The translations under genes were made by a program, and so were the position numbers. Source: Haematococcus lacustris (taxonomy: Eukaryota > Chlorophyta > Chlorophyceae > Chlamydomonadales > Haematococcaceae). Taken from it: 64,000 bases of DNA. Within the stretch, counting starts at the first letter, position 1, and the number at the start of each line of letters is the position of its first letter. The notes beneath the pieces are model-generated. The model made no database searches, was not told where the DNA came from, and saw nothing but the letters and a program-made list of their open reading frames with translations. The DNA is taken from the NCBI GenBank assembly GCA_030144725.1, contig JASKMD010000005.1:3633404-3697403 (forward strand), read 5' to 3'. Of the stretch, positions 20,300 through 33,278 are shown one piece after another.

Positions 20300-23200
20300 T
20301 TGGCGGCAAACCTCAGCGGCACGGATGCATCACACGTTACATTTCACCCGGAAAGCAACCGCAGCGGTGTCTTCGGCCTGGTCGGCCCACCATTTGCGCC
20401 CATGCAGCTTCGCCCGCTGGCCACAAGACAGCTCAGAGCCCCACCGGCACCCCCTGCCCGCAACACACGTGCTGTGTGCCGGGCCGTGACCACCCCTGAC
20501 GCGGCACTGGCATATGTTCAGGCTACACCACAGTTGCTAGCCCACCTTCGCTGCAGCAGTCGCGAAGACCCAACAGTGTGGCATGTTGAGGAGCTTGCAC
20601 ATGGGAAGATCAACCACGTGTTCCTGGTCCAATGCCTGGACCCGGGCAGCAGTCAAGGTGGAGGACACACGTCAACTACCATATGGTGAAATGTCTAGCC
20701 TGTCATCCTGGCTTGGCATGACACAGCTTCATCCCACTGCCTCTCCCCCTACCTACTTACTACGCTCTCCCTTCCCCCTCCCTCCCGCTCTGCACTCAGG
20801 CCAATGGCGGCACCATGTGACGCACCCCTGCAGGCGCTGCCACCGGCCTGGTGCTGAAGCACGCCCCGCCCTACGTCAAGTCAGCTGGGCCCTGCTTTCC
20901 CCTGAGCCAGGTGTGCCCCTCCCTCCCCCTCCTCCCTTTTGCCAGCCATGCCACCTGCTGCCAGGCGCACCCACCCCCGCAGCACCCTGTGCAGCCCACA
21001 CTCATTGTCTGAGTGAGCAGTGCCAGCTCCATCCCTAGCTTTAACGGGAAATTAATCTTATCATGATAGACTTCTGTGCAAGTCCTTTATTCGATCGATG
21101 GTTTACAGCACTACATTTCCACTGAAGTTCATCAGGTTACTATTGGAGCTGGAGTAACTACTTCCCGCCCTTGAGCCTTGCAGGACCGTATCCATGTGGA
21201 GCAGCAGGCCATGCGCATCATGCACAGCCACTGCCCCAACCACGTGCCCGCCCTCCTCCATTTTGACCCCCACCGCCATGTCATCGCAATGCAATGGTTG
21301 CAACCACCACATGACAAGGTGCGGCCTGCTGGCATGTAGTCTGCAGCATGTGGCACCCAGGTCACTCAATGAGCTACCCCTGTCAGGCCCATAAGCAACA
21401 GCATGTAGCCTGCAGAGCTAGACGAAGTAACCTCACCATGCAAGTAACCCCATGGGAGAAGCCTCCATGACATGCCACACCTGCCCTGCTGACCGCAGCC
21501 TAAGCACCCCCTGAGACAGGGTACTGCCCCTGCTGCCTATACAGCCTATAGGGCTAGGGTTAGGGTTAGGGTTAGGGTTAGGGTTAGGGTTAGGGTTAGG
21601 GTTAGGGTTAGGGTTAGGGTTAGGGTTAGGGTTAGGGTTAGGGATAACCCTAACCCTACCTATACAGCCTTGCTCTTGACCTCCAGAGCTCCATCACCCA
21701 GCAGTGCCAAGCCAGCCTTCCACCGCTCTGATCCACTCCCACGCAGGCCACCCACAGCCCTGTCGCTTCACGCCCTGCCGCCCGCTCCCAGCGGCTGCTG
21801 CTGTCCTGCCAGGCACTGTGTTGTTGACTGGCGCTGGCCGCAGCTGTTGACGCTGTTGCATGACGGGGCAGCTCTGCCCCCGCACCTGGGCAGCCAGCTG
21901 GCGTCACTGCTGGCCGCGCAGCTGCTGCACACATCAGTCGGAGCGCTGACGCCAGGTGGGGAAGGCGAGGGAGGCCCGTTGAAGGAGTAGAGGGGATAGA
22001 GTGCTGCCAGTTGCAGCTGGCCATAACCGCACCACGGCACTTCTCTGCGCAGAGCAACACGCCGATCACACCTGCGCCACACCACACGTCACACCTGCGC
22101 AGAGCAACACACCGGTCAGGTGGCGGCCTTTGCCAACCCTGGCGTAGAGGCAGCCAACCTGATGGTGGTGCTGTACGAACCCCTGGACCCTGCCTGCCTC
22201 ACCAACAGGCTGCTGCAGGGAGGGCCATGCACCCCGCCCTGCACCCAGCCCCACCCATCTGACCTAGCGGCCCAGATCAGGTCAGCTGCGGCCGGGCTGG
22301 GTGTCAGCTCCTGCAGGGTGTGTGGAGGGGCTGAGCTGGGCCGGGCCAGCAGTGCAGTGCACCTCCACACCATTGCATGGCGCTATTTTGAAAAACAACA
22401 GAGTGACATGCCAGGGTGGGGTCACACTTGAGATCTCAAGCTGCGTCAAGGCAGGGAGGTGAACTAGGGGTAGGAGATGTAGGGAGTCCTCGCCTTCTAG
22501 TGCCTTGAGAGCTGCTGGTCCTGCAAGATCAGTGTGAAGATGCATGCGGTGGCGTGTGGCCGGGTCTGCAGGGGCAGCGCAGCGGTGCAAGATGCGGTGG
22601 CGGAGCTGGCTGAGGGCTACTGCAGCCACAAGCAGTGCCTCATACACAATGACCTGCACACCGGTGGGTGTGGTGCAGGACCGCCCTGGCTGCGTTGGCT
22701 GCCCTGGCTGTCAGTGTGTGAGCATTGACCACATGTGCTGACATGCATATCCTCGACGCTCAATGTTTAATGCTTCACCAGGACACGGATCATAGTGATC
22801 ATGGGGTAGCAGCAGTCCAGGAAGAACAAGAGGACTACTTCTCCGGTGAGACCGGCGTGCAACCAGGTCAGAGCTCCTGCCTGGGCGCAGCCTGCTCCCA
22901 CCCCTCAACAGTCTAGCAAGCCTGACGAAAGCAATGGGAACCATAGGGGCATGACCGAGGGGCATGGCTACACTGGTAACCTGCATTGATGGCACGCAAG
23001 ACGATGACACATGTTTCAGAGTGTGACACCGTGATGATGAAGGCAAGGGTTCATCATCACAGTGTTACACCCTGGCCATCACGTGCAATACAACCTTGGC
23101 CAAGTGTGACCGTCGTGATAGTGTGGCAGCTGGCTGCCAGCAGTGAGCACTGGTGCCAGCCTGGGGTGCGCAGGTAATGATGGTACTGTGCCTTGCTTAT

Positions 23201-24048
23201 GTGCCATATCCTCCCTCCATCCCATACGCTGGCTCCCTTCCCTCATGTGGTGGTCTGCCTCTGCCCTCTTGAAGGTCGGGCTCTGCCCCTGCTGCTGCGC
23301 CCCTGCCCTCACAGGCAACCTGCTGCTGAGCCCCAAAGACTGCGCCCCAGCAATTTCCTGCATTGACTGGGAGTTTGCCGCCTATGGCCCCATCGCATTC
23401 GACCTGGGCTGCCTGGTGGGCGTGCTGCTGCTGGCGCACCTCGTGTTGCAGCAGCAGCGCAAGCAACATCAGCCCACGCATATACACCGACAGCCCAAGG
23501 AAAGAGAAGAAGGGGAAGGCAAAGTGGAGAAGGAGGTGGGGCAGCAGGAACAGGATGACGGAGAAGGAGCGGCAGCGACAGGCTCACCCGCTGTAGAGGA
23601 GGATGTTGCCCGAGGTGTTGATGAGGGAGGTGTCATGGAGGAGGTCCTGGGCGAGTGCCCACACTGTCGTCAGACAGCCTGGGTCGAGTCTACCCTGTGC
23701 CTGCTGTGGGTGCAGCTGCTGCAGCTGGTGGCGCTCGCCCCTGGCCTCACACTAGCCCCAGCCAGTCGAGGGCCTCAGGGGAGCATGGACAGTCTGGTGG
23801 ACAGCTCAGTGTGTGGTGATGTGGCCGGGTATGCGGCCACCACTCTCATGCGGCTCACCATGGGCCGCCATGCCTACCCCGGCTATGAGCGGCTGCGCCC
23901 TGGGCCCCACCTAGCAGCGGCAGAGGCCCAGGCGCTGCTGCTGGCGCTGCGTTTGCTGGAGCTGAGGCGAGCATGGCGGGGGGGAAGGAAGGGACCTGAT
24001 GGTCTCATGGAAGAGATAGTGGGGTTGGTGAGGGAGATGCACCACTAA
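20300..24048 (+). CDS. MTK: 5-methylthioribose kinase (seven exons)
   Basis: Phosphorylates 5-methylthioribose with ATP in the methionine salvage (Yang) cycle. Exons: 20300-20657, 20834-20910, 21184-21318, 21844-21955, 22103-22280, 22572-22663, 23315-24048. All introns are GT...AG and the phases fit, giving 561 aa, or 527 aa from the Met at 20,402. Conserved blocks: VWHVEELAHGKINHVFLVQ (nucleotide-binding loop region), GLVLKHAPPYVKSAG with the ATP-binding Lys, PNHVPALLHFD, the catalytic loop HNDLHTGN (312-319) and the metal-binding IDWEFAAYGPIAFDLG (Asp335, Glu337). Plant enzymes are about 420 aa. The extra length is a leader that could target an organelle and an acidic Glu/Lys/Gln-rich insertion (about 365-430) after the metal site. 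Intron 3 carries a telomeric repeat tract. Degenerate copies of the exon 3-4 region occur near 51, 55.5 and 56.7 kb. Confidence 0.88.
21548..21658 (+). repeat. Interstitial telomeric tract (TTAGGG)n with inverted end
   Basis: About 15 perfect or near-perfect GGGTTA units from 21,550 to 21,643, ending in a short inverted stretch ataaccctaaccctac. The tract is bracketed by identical 12-bp copies of cctatacagcct (21,536-21,547 and 21,659-21,670). It lies in intron 3 of the methylthioribose kinase gene. Confidence 0.95.
22046..22110 (+). repeat. Duplicated 3' splice site in MTK intron 4
   Basis: The 15-mer tgcgcagagcaacac occurs at 22,046-22,060 and again at 22,096-22,110. Exon 5 needs the second copy (AG at 22,101-22,102) to keep frame. 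Use of the first would add 50 nt and shift the frame. Confidence 0.6.
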
Positions 24049-25748
24049 AAGGTATGTGAGCTGTAGCATGAACATGTAGAGGGGCAGGCAAGCAGGCGAA
24101 AGAAGGGAATGTACGGAGAAGCCACACATAGACAATCCAAAACACACAGGGAGTTTCATGCTGGCCATAAGACTGTTGTAGGTGGATTGGTCCAGAGCAG
24201 AGTGGGATGGAGTGTGGCTGCCACAGCGCCGCTGAAGTTGCAGCTCCCCGACACTCAGACCCTTTGGCTGCGATAAAGAATTGTTGTGCATGGTCCCTCA
24301 TGCATGTGTGACAAGCAAACATAGCAGTCGCGCCTAGCAAACTAGTCAGTCAGGATGCCTCGCAGTGCCCACACGTGTCTTGTGCATCATTGTCAGGGCA
24401 GCCTTAGGACTATTTTGTTATATAAGAAGCATTCACGTCGCTCGGTGGCCTAGCATGACGCACTTCTGGCAGGCAGGCAGGGAGGCCGGCATGACCAGGG
24501 TCATCAACACCTTCCGCTTTTGCCTTGGCCCGTCCCGTCCTTATCGACACGGCCCCTTACAGTCTCCTTCACACGCGGCACCAGCATAACGCAGCAGGCA
24601 GGCAGATGCGCCTAGGGTCAATAGCTTCGAAGCACCAGGTTCGCCACGCTTCCTGCACCGCACGGTGAGTGCCATTTTGCTACGCTGTCTCCCAAAGAGT
24701 TATCGCTATTCGTTCAGCTCCTGCATGGTGCTTAGCTCGCTTATGACAGCTCCTTCTGCTAACGCTGCACCTGTGCTAGCGCTGTTCGTTTCCTATCGTT
24801 GTGCAGGAACACTGCCTTGCGTTGAACCTGTAGGGTCTTGCGTTGCCGTACGTGCTGCTCGTTTGTGTCAACTCGCACGCTCTAGCAGGTCAGCACCCAT
24901 GGTATGGGATTGTACGTAGCTGTCATCGACGCAGGCAGGCGCAGCAGGTATGTGAAATGGGGCACTGTCGCCTGTCTGTGATGACGTTTCTTGTGTACAC
25001 GTGGGCTGAGTGTCTACTGCTGGGGCCTTGCTGCAGGTGTGTTCTTGGCTCTGTCATAGCTGCTGCCATGCTCTTGGATCTTCCCTGGGGTGTCACCAAC
25101 CAACCCTGTCTGCTCTACACCCCGGCTTGGTGCCTGGCCATCGTCCTATGCTGGGGCAAGTCCACTCCTCCTACAGTCAGTCTTGAGGCTTCGCTGCTGC
25201 CACTGACGTCAATGGGTGCAAAGACGGGTTTGAAGGGACGATAGGCTACGGGATGGCTGGCTGGCAGAGACTGGCAGAGCTGTGGAGCACATCCCCGGCA
25301 CATCACAAGCATATCCCCTCATCTGGGATGTGACCACAGCTCATCACTGCCCATGGTTGACGAGGCCGGCTGCTGTGGCTCTCCACTGGCTCCCTGCTTC
25401 ACTCCTGGATGCTGGTGGCCTCTTTCTTCATAGATTGGCAGGCCAGCGTAGCACTGCATGATGGCAATGTTCACTGTCCCAGCCAAAGCTGCATGCTGCC
25501 GTCACAGCATTGTCCGAGGAGTCAGCTAAACAGTGATGCGTAGGAATCAATCAAGATGGTTGTGTATCACCACTCCCTGCACTGGGCCAACTGTCGACTC
25601 ATTGACCTCACACATATGCCATTGTATATGCCATTGTATATTCATGAACCTTATCCTATGTGGTGTTGGCGGCTGAGAGTATTCTGCTGGGAGGTTGTCA
25701 ATGAATGTCTCCCTGGTTCCTAATGGCTCCTCCCTAGTTTGCTGTCTT
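24049..25748. other. Unassigned stretch between MTK and the satellite
   Basis: No gene can be supported. A possible plus-strand first exon starts with ATG at 24,605 and reaches a good donor at 24,664 (CACG|GTGAGT), but no continuing coding exon was recognised. Other donor-like sites (GCAG|GTATGTG near 24,948, GCAG|GTGTG near 25,036) hint at a spliced non-coding or highly diverged transcript. The last 200 bp before the satellite are AT-richer. Confidence 0.3.
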
Positions 25749-28700
25749 CCCAGCAGCTGCTGCCACAGGCGGAGCTCCACCAGGCCTGCTGTGCACCACG
25801 CTGAAAGAGGGCTGTGTGCCCGCCTTGCATCGCCGCACCGCACCTGGAAGATGAGGCCCCCCTGCACATGCGCCTGACACGAGCCAAACAAGCAAACCAG
25901 GCAACCCTCACATGCAAAGGCAACACAACCCAGGCAGACAGGCAGCATGTAGCGTGTGTGTGTGTACTCGCGAATAGCATCAGCTAGGCAAGCATCACAT
26001 CCACGCATGCATGCATGCGTTGCAACAGTGCTCTCTTGGGTTGCGGTGGTGTACTCTGCTGTTGCTGTTTGGGGGCTCTGGGGCTGCCTGCCTGCCTGTT
26101 TGCGCGTTGGGCTGCTGTCCCTTTGCTGCTTCACAGGCTGTGGGCGCATGTGCTTGGGCGGGCTGGGCTGCCACCTCTTGTTCGCTTGCCTCTTGCGCAT
26201 GGGCAAGTCCAGTTTCATGTCTGTGCATGGCCTGGCTGCCTGCAATCTGGGGTGGGGCAGCTGGTTGGCAGGGTTGGCGGGCGGGTATGATGGTGCCTGC
26301 GGTATAGGCTAGGCAGTAGGGACTGCACTGCCTGCTGCCTGTGCGGCCTGTGTTGCCCAGCAGCTGCTGCCACAGGCGGAGCTCCACCAGGCCTGCTGTG
26401 CACCACGCTTGAAGAGGGCTGTGTGCCCGCCTTGCATCGCCGCACCGCACCTGGAAGATGAGGCCCCCCTGCACATGCGCCTGACACGAGCCAAACAAGC
26501 AAACCAGGCAACCCTCACATGCAAAGGCAACACAACCCAGGCAGACAGGCAGCATGTAGCGTGTGTTTGTGTACTCGCGAATAGCATCAGCTAGGCAAGC
26601 ATCACATCCACGCATGCATGCGTTGCAACAGTGCTCTCTTGGGTTGCGGTGGTGTACTCTGCTGTTGCTGTTTGGGGGCTCTGGGGCTGCCTGCCTGCCT
26701 GTTTGCGCGTTGGGCTGCTGTCCCTTTGCTGCTTCACAGGCTGTGGGCGCATGTGCTTGGGCGGGCTGGGCTGCCACCTCTTGTTCGCTTGCCTCTTGCG
26801 CATGGGCAAGTCCAGTTTCATGTCTGTGCATGGCCTGGCTGCCTGCAATCTGGGGTGGGGCAGCTGGTTGGCAGGGTTGGCGGGCGGGTATGATGGTGCC
26901 TGCGGTATAGGCTAGGCAGTAGGGACTGCACTGCCTGCTGCCTGTGCGGCCTGTTTTGCCCAGCAGCTGCTGCCACAGGCGGAGCTCCACCAGGCCTGCT
27001 GTGCACCACGCTTGAAGAGGGCTGTGTGCCCGCCTTGCATCGCCGCACCGCACCTGGAAGATGAGGCCCCCCTGCACATGCGCCTGACACGAGCCAAACA
27101 AGCAAACCAGGCAACCCTCACATGCAAAGGCAACACAACCCAGGCAGACAGGCAGCATGTAGCGTGTGTTTGTGTACTCGCGAATAGCATCAGCTAGGCA
27201 AGCATCACATCCACGCATGCATGCATGCGTTGCAACAGTGCTCTCTTGTGTTGCGGTGGTGTACTCTGCTGTTGCTGTTTGGGGGCTCTGGGGCTGCCTG
27301 CCTGCCTGTTTGCGCGTTGGGCTGCTGTCCCTTTGCTGCTTCACAGGCTGTGGGCGCATGTTCTTGGGCGGGCTGGGCTGCCACCTCTTGTTCGCTTGCC
27401 TCTTGCGCATGGGCAAGTCCAGTTTCATGTCTGTGCATGGCCTGGCTGCCTGCAATCTGGGGTGGGGCAGCTGGTTGGCAGGGTTGGCGGGCGGGTATGA
27501 TGGTGCCTGCGGTATAGGCTAGGCAGTAGGGACTGCACTGCCTGCTGCCTGTGCGGCCTGTGTTGCCCAGCAGCTGCTGCCACAGGCGGAGCTCCACCAG
27601 GCCTGCTGTGCACCACGCTTGAAGAGGGCTGTGTGCCCGCCTTGCATCGCCGCACCGCACCTGGAAGATGAGGCCCCCCTGCACATGCGCCTGACACGAG
27701 CCAAACAAGCAAACCAGGCAACCCTCACATGCAAAGGCAACACAACCCAGGCAGACAGGCAGCATGTAGCGTGTGTTTGTGTACTCGCGAATAGCATCAG
27801 CTAGGCAAGCATCACATCCACGCATGCATGCATGCGTTGCAACAGTGCTCTCTTGGGTTGCGGTGGTGTACTCTGCTGTTGCTGTTTGGGGGCTCTGGGG
27901 CTGCCTGCCTGCCTGTTTGCGCGTTGGGCTGCTGTCCCTTTGCTGCTTCACAGGCTGTGGGCGCATGTTCTTGGGCGGGCTGGGCTGCCACCTCTTGTTC
28001 GCTTGCCTCTTGCGCATGGGCAAGTCCAGTTTCATGTCTGTGCATGGCCTGGCTGCCTGCAATCTGGGGTGGGGCAGCTGGTTGGCAGGGTTGGCGGGCG
28101 GGTATGATGGTGCCTGCGGTATAGGCTAGGCAGTAGGGACTGCACTGCCTGCTGCCTGTGCGGCCTGTGTTGCCCAGCAGCTGCTGCCACAGGCGGAGCT
28201 CCACCAGGCCTGCTGTGCACCACGCTGAAAGAGGGCTGTGTGCCCGCCTTGCATCGCCGCACCGCACCTGGAAGATGAGGCCCCCCTGCTCATGCGCCTG
28301 ACACGAGCCAAACAAGCAAACCAGGCAACCCTCACATGCAAAGGCAACACAACCCAGGCAGACAGGCAGCATGTAGCGTGTGTTTGTGTACTCGCGAATA
28401 GCATCAGCTAGGCAAGCATCACATCCACGCATGCATGCATGCGTTGCAACAGTGCTCTCTTGTGTTGCGGTGGTGTACTCTGCTGTTGCTGTTTGGGGGC
28501 TCTGGGGCTGCCTGCCTGCCTGTTTGCGCGTTGGGCTGCTGTCCCTTTGCTGCTTCACAGGCTGTGGGCGCATGTGCTTGGGCGGGCTGGGCTGCCACCT
28601 CTTGTTCGCTTGCCTCTTGCGCATGGGCAAGTCCAGTTTCATGTCTGTGCATGGCCTGGCTGCCTGCAATCTGGGGTGGGGCAGCTGGTTGGCAGGGTTG

Positions 28701-31700
28701 GCGGGCGGGTATGATGGTGCCTGCGGTATAGGCTAGGCAGTAGGGACTGCACTGCCTGCTGCCTGTGCGGCCTGTGTTGCCCAGCAGCTGCTGCCACAGG
28801 CGGAGCTCCACCAGGCCTGCTGTGCACCACGCTGAAAGAGGGCTGTGTGCCCGCCTTGCATCGCCGCACCGCACCTGGAAGATGAGGCCCCCCTGCTCAT
28901 GCGCCTGACACGAGCCAAACAAGCAAACCAGGCAACCCTCACATGCAAAGGCAACACAACCCAGGCAGACAGGCAGCATGTAGCGTGTGTTTGTGTACTC
29001 GCGAATAGCATCAGCTAGGCAAGCATCACATCCACGCATGCATGCATGCGTTGCAACAGTGCTCTCTTGTGTTGCGGTGGTGTACTCTGCTGTTGCTGTT
29101 TGGGGGCTCTGGGGCTGCCTGCCTGCCTGTTTGCGCGTTGGGCTGCTGTCCCTTTGCTGCTTCACAGGCTGTGGGCGCATGTGCTTGGGCGGGCTGGGCT
29201 GCCACCTCTTGTTCGCTTGCCTCTTGCGCATGGGCAAGTCCAGTTTCATGTCTGTGCATGGCCTGGCTGCCTGCAATCTGGGGTGGGGCAGCTGGTTGGC
29301 AGGGTTGGCGGGCGGGTATGATGGTGCCTGCGGTATAGGCTAGGCAGTAGGGACTGCACTGCCTGCTGCCTGTGCGGCCTGTGTTGCCCAGCAGCTGCTG
29401 CCACAGGCGGAGCTCCACCAGGCCTGCTGTGCACCACGCTTGAAGAGGGCTGTGTGCCCGCCTTGCATCGCCGCACCGCACCTGGAAGATGAGGCCCCCC
29501 TGCACATGCGCCTGACACGAGCCAAACAAGCAAACCAGGCAACCCTCACATGCAAAGGCAACACAACCCAGGCAGACAGGCAGCATGTAGCGTGTGTTTG
29601 TGTACTCGCGAATAGCATCAGCTAGGCAAGCATCACATCCACGCATGCATGCATGCGTTGCAACAGTGCTCTCTTGGGTTGCGGTGGTGTACTCTGCTGT
29701 TGCTGTTTGGGGGCTCTGGGGCTGCCTGCCTGCCTGTTTGCGCGTTGGGCTGCTGTCCCTTTGCTGCTTCACAGGCTGTGGGCGCATGTTCTTGGGCGGG
29801 CTGGGCTGCCACCTCTTGTTCGCTTGCCTCTTGCGCATGGGCAAGTCCAGTTTCATGTCTGTGCATGGCCTGGCTGCCTGCAATCTGGGGTGGGGCAGCT
29901 GGTTGGCAGGGTTGGCGGGCGGGTATGATGGTGCCTGCGGTATAGGCTAGGCAGTAGGGACTGCACTGCCTGCTGCCTGTGCGGCCTGTGTTGCCCAGCA
30001 GCTGCTGCCACAGGCGGAGCTCCACCAGGCCTGCTGTGCACCACGCTGAAAGAGGGCTGTGTGCCCGCCTTGCATCGCCGCACCGCACCTGGAAGATGAG
30101 GCCCCCCTGCTCATGCGCCTGACACGAGCCAAACAAGCAAACCAGGCAACCCTCACATGCAAAGGCAACATAACCCAGGCAGACAGGCAGCATGTAGCGT
30201 GTGTTTGTGTACTCGCGAATAGCATCAGCTAGGCAAGCATCACATCCACGCATGCATGCATGCGTTGCAACAGTGCTCTCTTGGGTTGCGGTGGTGTACT
30301 CTGCTGTTGCTGTTTGGGGGCTCTGGGGCTGCCTGCCTGCCTGTTTGCGCGTTGGGCTGCTGTCCCTTTGCTGCTTCACAGGCTGTGGGCGCATGTGCTT
30401 GGGCGGGCTGGGCTGCCACCTCTTGTTCGCTTGCCTCTTGCGCATGGGCAAGTCCAGTTTCATGTCTGTGCATGGCCTGGCTGCCTGCAATCTGGGGTGG
30501 GGCAGCTGGTTGGCAGGGTTGGCGGGCGGGTATGATGGTGCCTGCGGTATAGGCTAGGCAGTAGGGACTGCACTGCCTGCTGCCTGTGCGGCCTGTGTTG
30601 CCCAGCAGCTGCTGCCACAGGCGGAGCTCCACCAGGCCTGCTGTGCACCACGCTGAAAGAGGGCTGTGTGCCCGCCTTGCATCGCCGCACCGCACCTGGA
30701 AGATGAGGCCCCCCTGCTCATGCGCCTGACACGAGCCAAACAAGCAAACCAGGCAACCCTCACATGCAAAGGCAACACAACCCAGGCAGACAGGCAGCAT
30801 GTAGCGTGTGTTTGTGTACTCATGAATAGCATCAGCTAGGCAAGCATCACATCCACGCATGCATGCATGCATGCGTTGCAACAGTGCTCTCTTGTGTTGC
30901 GGTGGTGTACTCTGCTGTTGCTGTTTGGGGGCTCTGGGGCTGCCTGCCTGCCTGTTTGCGCGTTGGGCTGCTGTCCCTTTGCTGCTTCACAGGCTGTGGG
31001 CGCATGTTCTTGGGCGGGCTGGGCTGCCACCTCTTGTTCGCTTGCCTCTTGCGCATGGGCAAGTCCAGTTTCATGTCTGTGCATGGCCTGGCTGCCTGCA
31101 ATCTGGGGTGGGGCAGCTGGTTGGAAGGGTTGGCGGGCGGGTATGATGGTGCCTGCGGTATAGGCTAGGCAGTAGGGACTGCACTGCCTGCTGCCTGTGC
31201 GGCCTGTGTTGCCCAGCAGCTGCTGCCACAGGCGGAGCTCCACCAGGCCTGCTGTGCACCACGCTGAAAGAGGGCTGTGTGCCCGCCTTGCATCGCCGCA
31301 CCGCACCTGGAAGATGAGGCCCCCCTGCTCATGCGCCTGACACGAGCCAAACAAGCAAACCAGGCAACCCTCACATGCAAAGGCAACACAACCCAGGCAG
31401 ACAGGCAGCATGTAGCGTGTGTTTGTGTACTCGCGAATAGCATCAGCTAGGCAAGCATCACATCCACGCATGCATGCATGCGTTGCAACAGTGCTCTCTT
31501 GTGTTGCGGTGGTGTACTCTGCTGTTGCTGTTTGGGGGCTCTGGGGCTGCCTGCCTGCCTGTTTGCGCGTTGGGCTGCTGTCCCTTTGCTGCTTCACAGG
31601 CTGTGGGCGCATGTGCTTGGGCGGGCTGGGCTGCCACCTCTTGTTCGCTTGCCTCTTGCGCATGGGCAAGTCCAGTTTCATGTCTGTGCATGGCCTGGCT

Positions 31701-33278
31701 GCCTGCAATCTGGGGTGGGGCAGCTGGTTGGCAGGGTTGGCGGGCGGGTATGATGGTGCCTGCGGTATAGGCTAGGCAGTAGGGACTGCACTGCCTGCTG
31801 CCTGTGCGGCCTGTGTTGCCCAGCAGCTGCTGCCACAGGCGGAGCTCCACCAGGCCTGCTGTGCACCACGCTGAAAGAGGGCTGTGTGCCCGCCTTGCAT
31901 CGCCGCACCGCACCTGGAAGATGAGGCCCCCCTGCTCATGCGCCTGACACGAGCCAAACAAGCAAACCAGGCAACCCTCACATGCAAAGGCAACACAACC
32001 CAGGCAGACAGGCAGCATGTAGCGTGTGTGTGTGTACTCGCGAATAGCATCAGCTAGGCAAGCATCACATCCACGCATGCATGCATGCGTTGCAACAGTG
32101 CTCTCTTGTGTTGCGGTGGTGTACTCTGCTGTTGCTGTTTGGGGGCTCTGGGGCTGCCTGCCTGCCTGTTTGCGCGTTGGGCTGCTGTCCCTTTGCTGCT
32201 TCACAGGCTGTGGGCGCATGTGCTTGGGCGGGCTGGGCTGCCACCTCTTGTTCGCTTGCCTCTTGCGCATGGGCAAGTCCAGTTTCATGTCTGTGCATGG
32301 CCTGGCTGCCTGCAATCTGGGGTGGGGCAGCTGGTTGGCAGGGTTGGCGGGCGGGTATGATGGTGCCTGCGGTATAGGCCAGGCAGTAGGGACTGCACTG
32401 CCTGCTGCCTGTGCGGCCTGTGTTGCCCAGCAGCTGCTGCCACAGGCGGAGCTCCACCAGGCCTGCTGTGCACCACGCTGAAAGAGGCCTGTGTGCCCGC
32501 CTTGCATCGCCGCACCGCACCTGGAAGATGAGGCCCCCCTGCTCATGCGCCTGACACGAGCCAAACAAGCAAACCAGGCAACCCTCACATGCAAAGGCAA
32601 CATAACCCAGGCAGACAGGCAGCATGTAGCGTGTGTGTGTGTACTCGCGAATAGCATCAGCTAGGCAAGCATCACATCCACGCATGCATGCATGCGTTGC
32701 AACAGTGCTCTCTTGGGTTGCGGTGGTGTACTCTGCTGTTGCTGTTTGGGGGCTCTGGGGCTGCCTGCCTGCCTGTTTGCGCGTTGGGCTGCTGTCCCTT
32801 TGCTGCTTCACAGGCTGTGGGCGCATGTGCTTGGGCGGGCTGGGCTGCCACCTCTTGTTCGCGTGCCTCTTGCGCATGGGCAAGTCCAGTTTCATGTCTG
32901 TGCATGGCCTGGCTGCCTGCTATCTGGGGTGGGGCAGCTGGTTGGCAGGGTTGGCGGGCGGGTATGATGGTGCCTGCGGTATAGGCTAGGCAGTAGGGAC
33001 TGCACTGCCTGCTGCCTGTGCGGCCTGTGTTGCCCAGCAGCTGCTGCCACAGGCGGAGCTCCACCAGGCCTGCTGTGCACCACGCTGAAAGAGGCCTGTG
33101 TGCCCGCCTTGCATCGCCGCACCGCACCTGGAAGATGAGGCCCCCCTGCTCATGCGCCTGACACGAGCCAAACAAGCAAACCAGGCAACCCTCACATGCA
33201 AAGGCAACATAACCCAGGCAGACAGGCAGCATGTAGCGTGTGTGTGTGTACTCGCGAATAGCATCAGCTAGGCAAGCA

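Noticed and set aside
21656..22087. Minus-strand ORF of 143 codons opposite MTK exons 4-5
   Set aside because: A shadow of GC-rich coding and intron sequence. The plus strand has the recognisable kinase exons.
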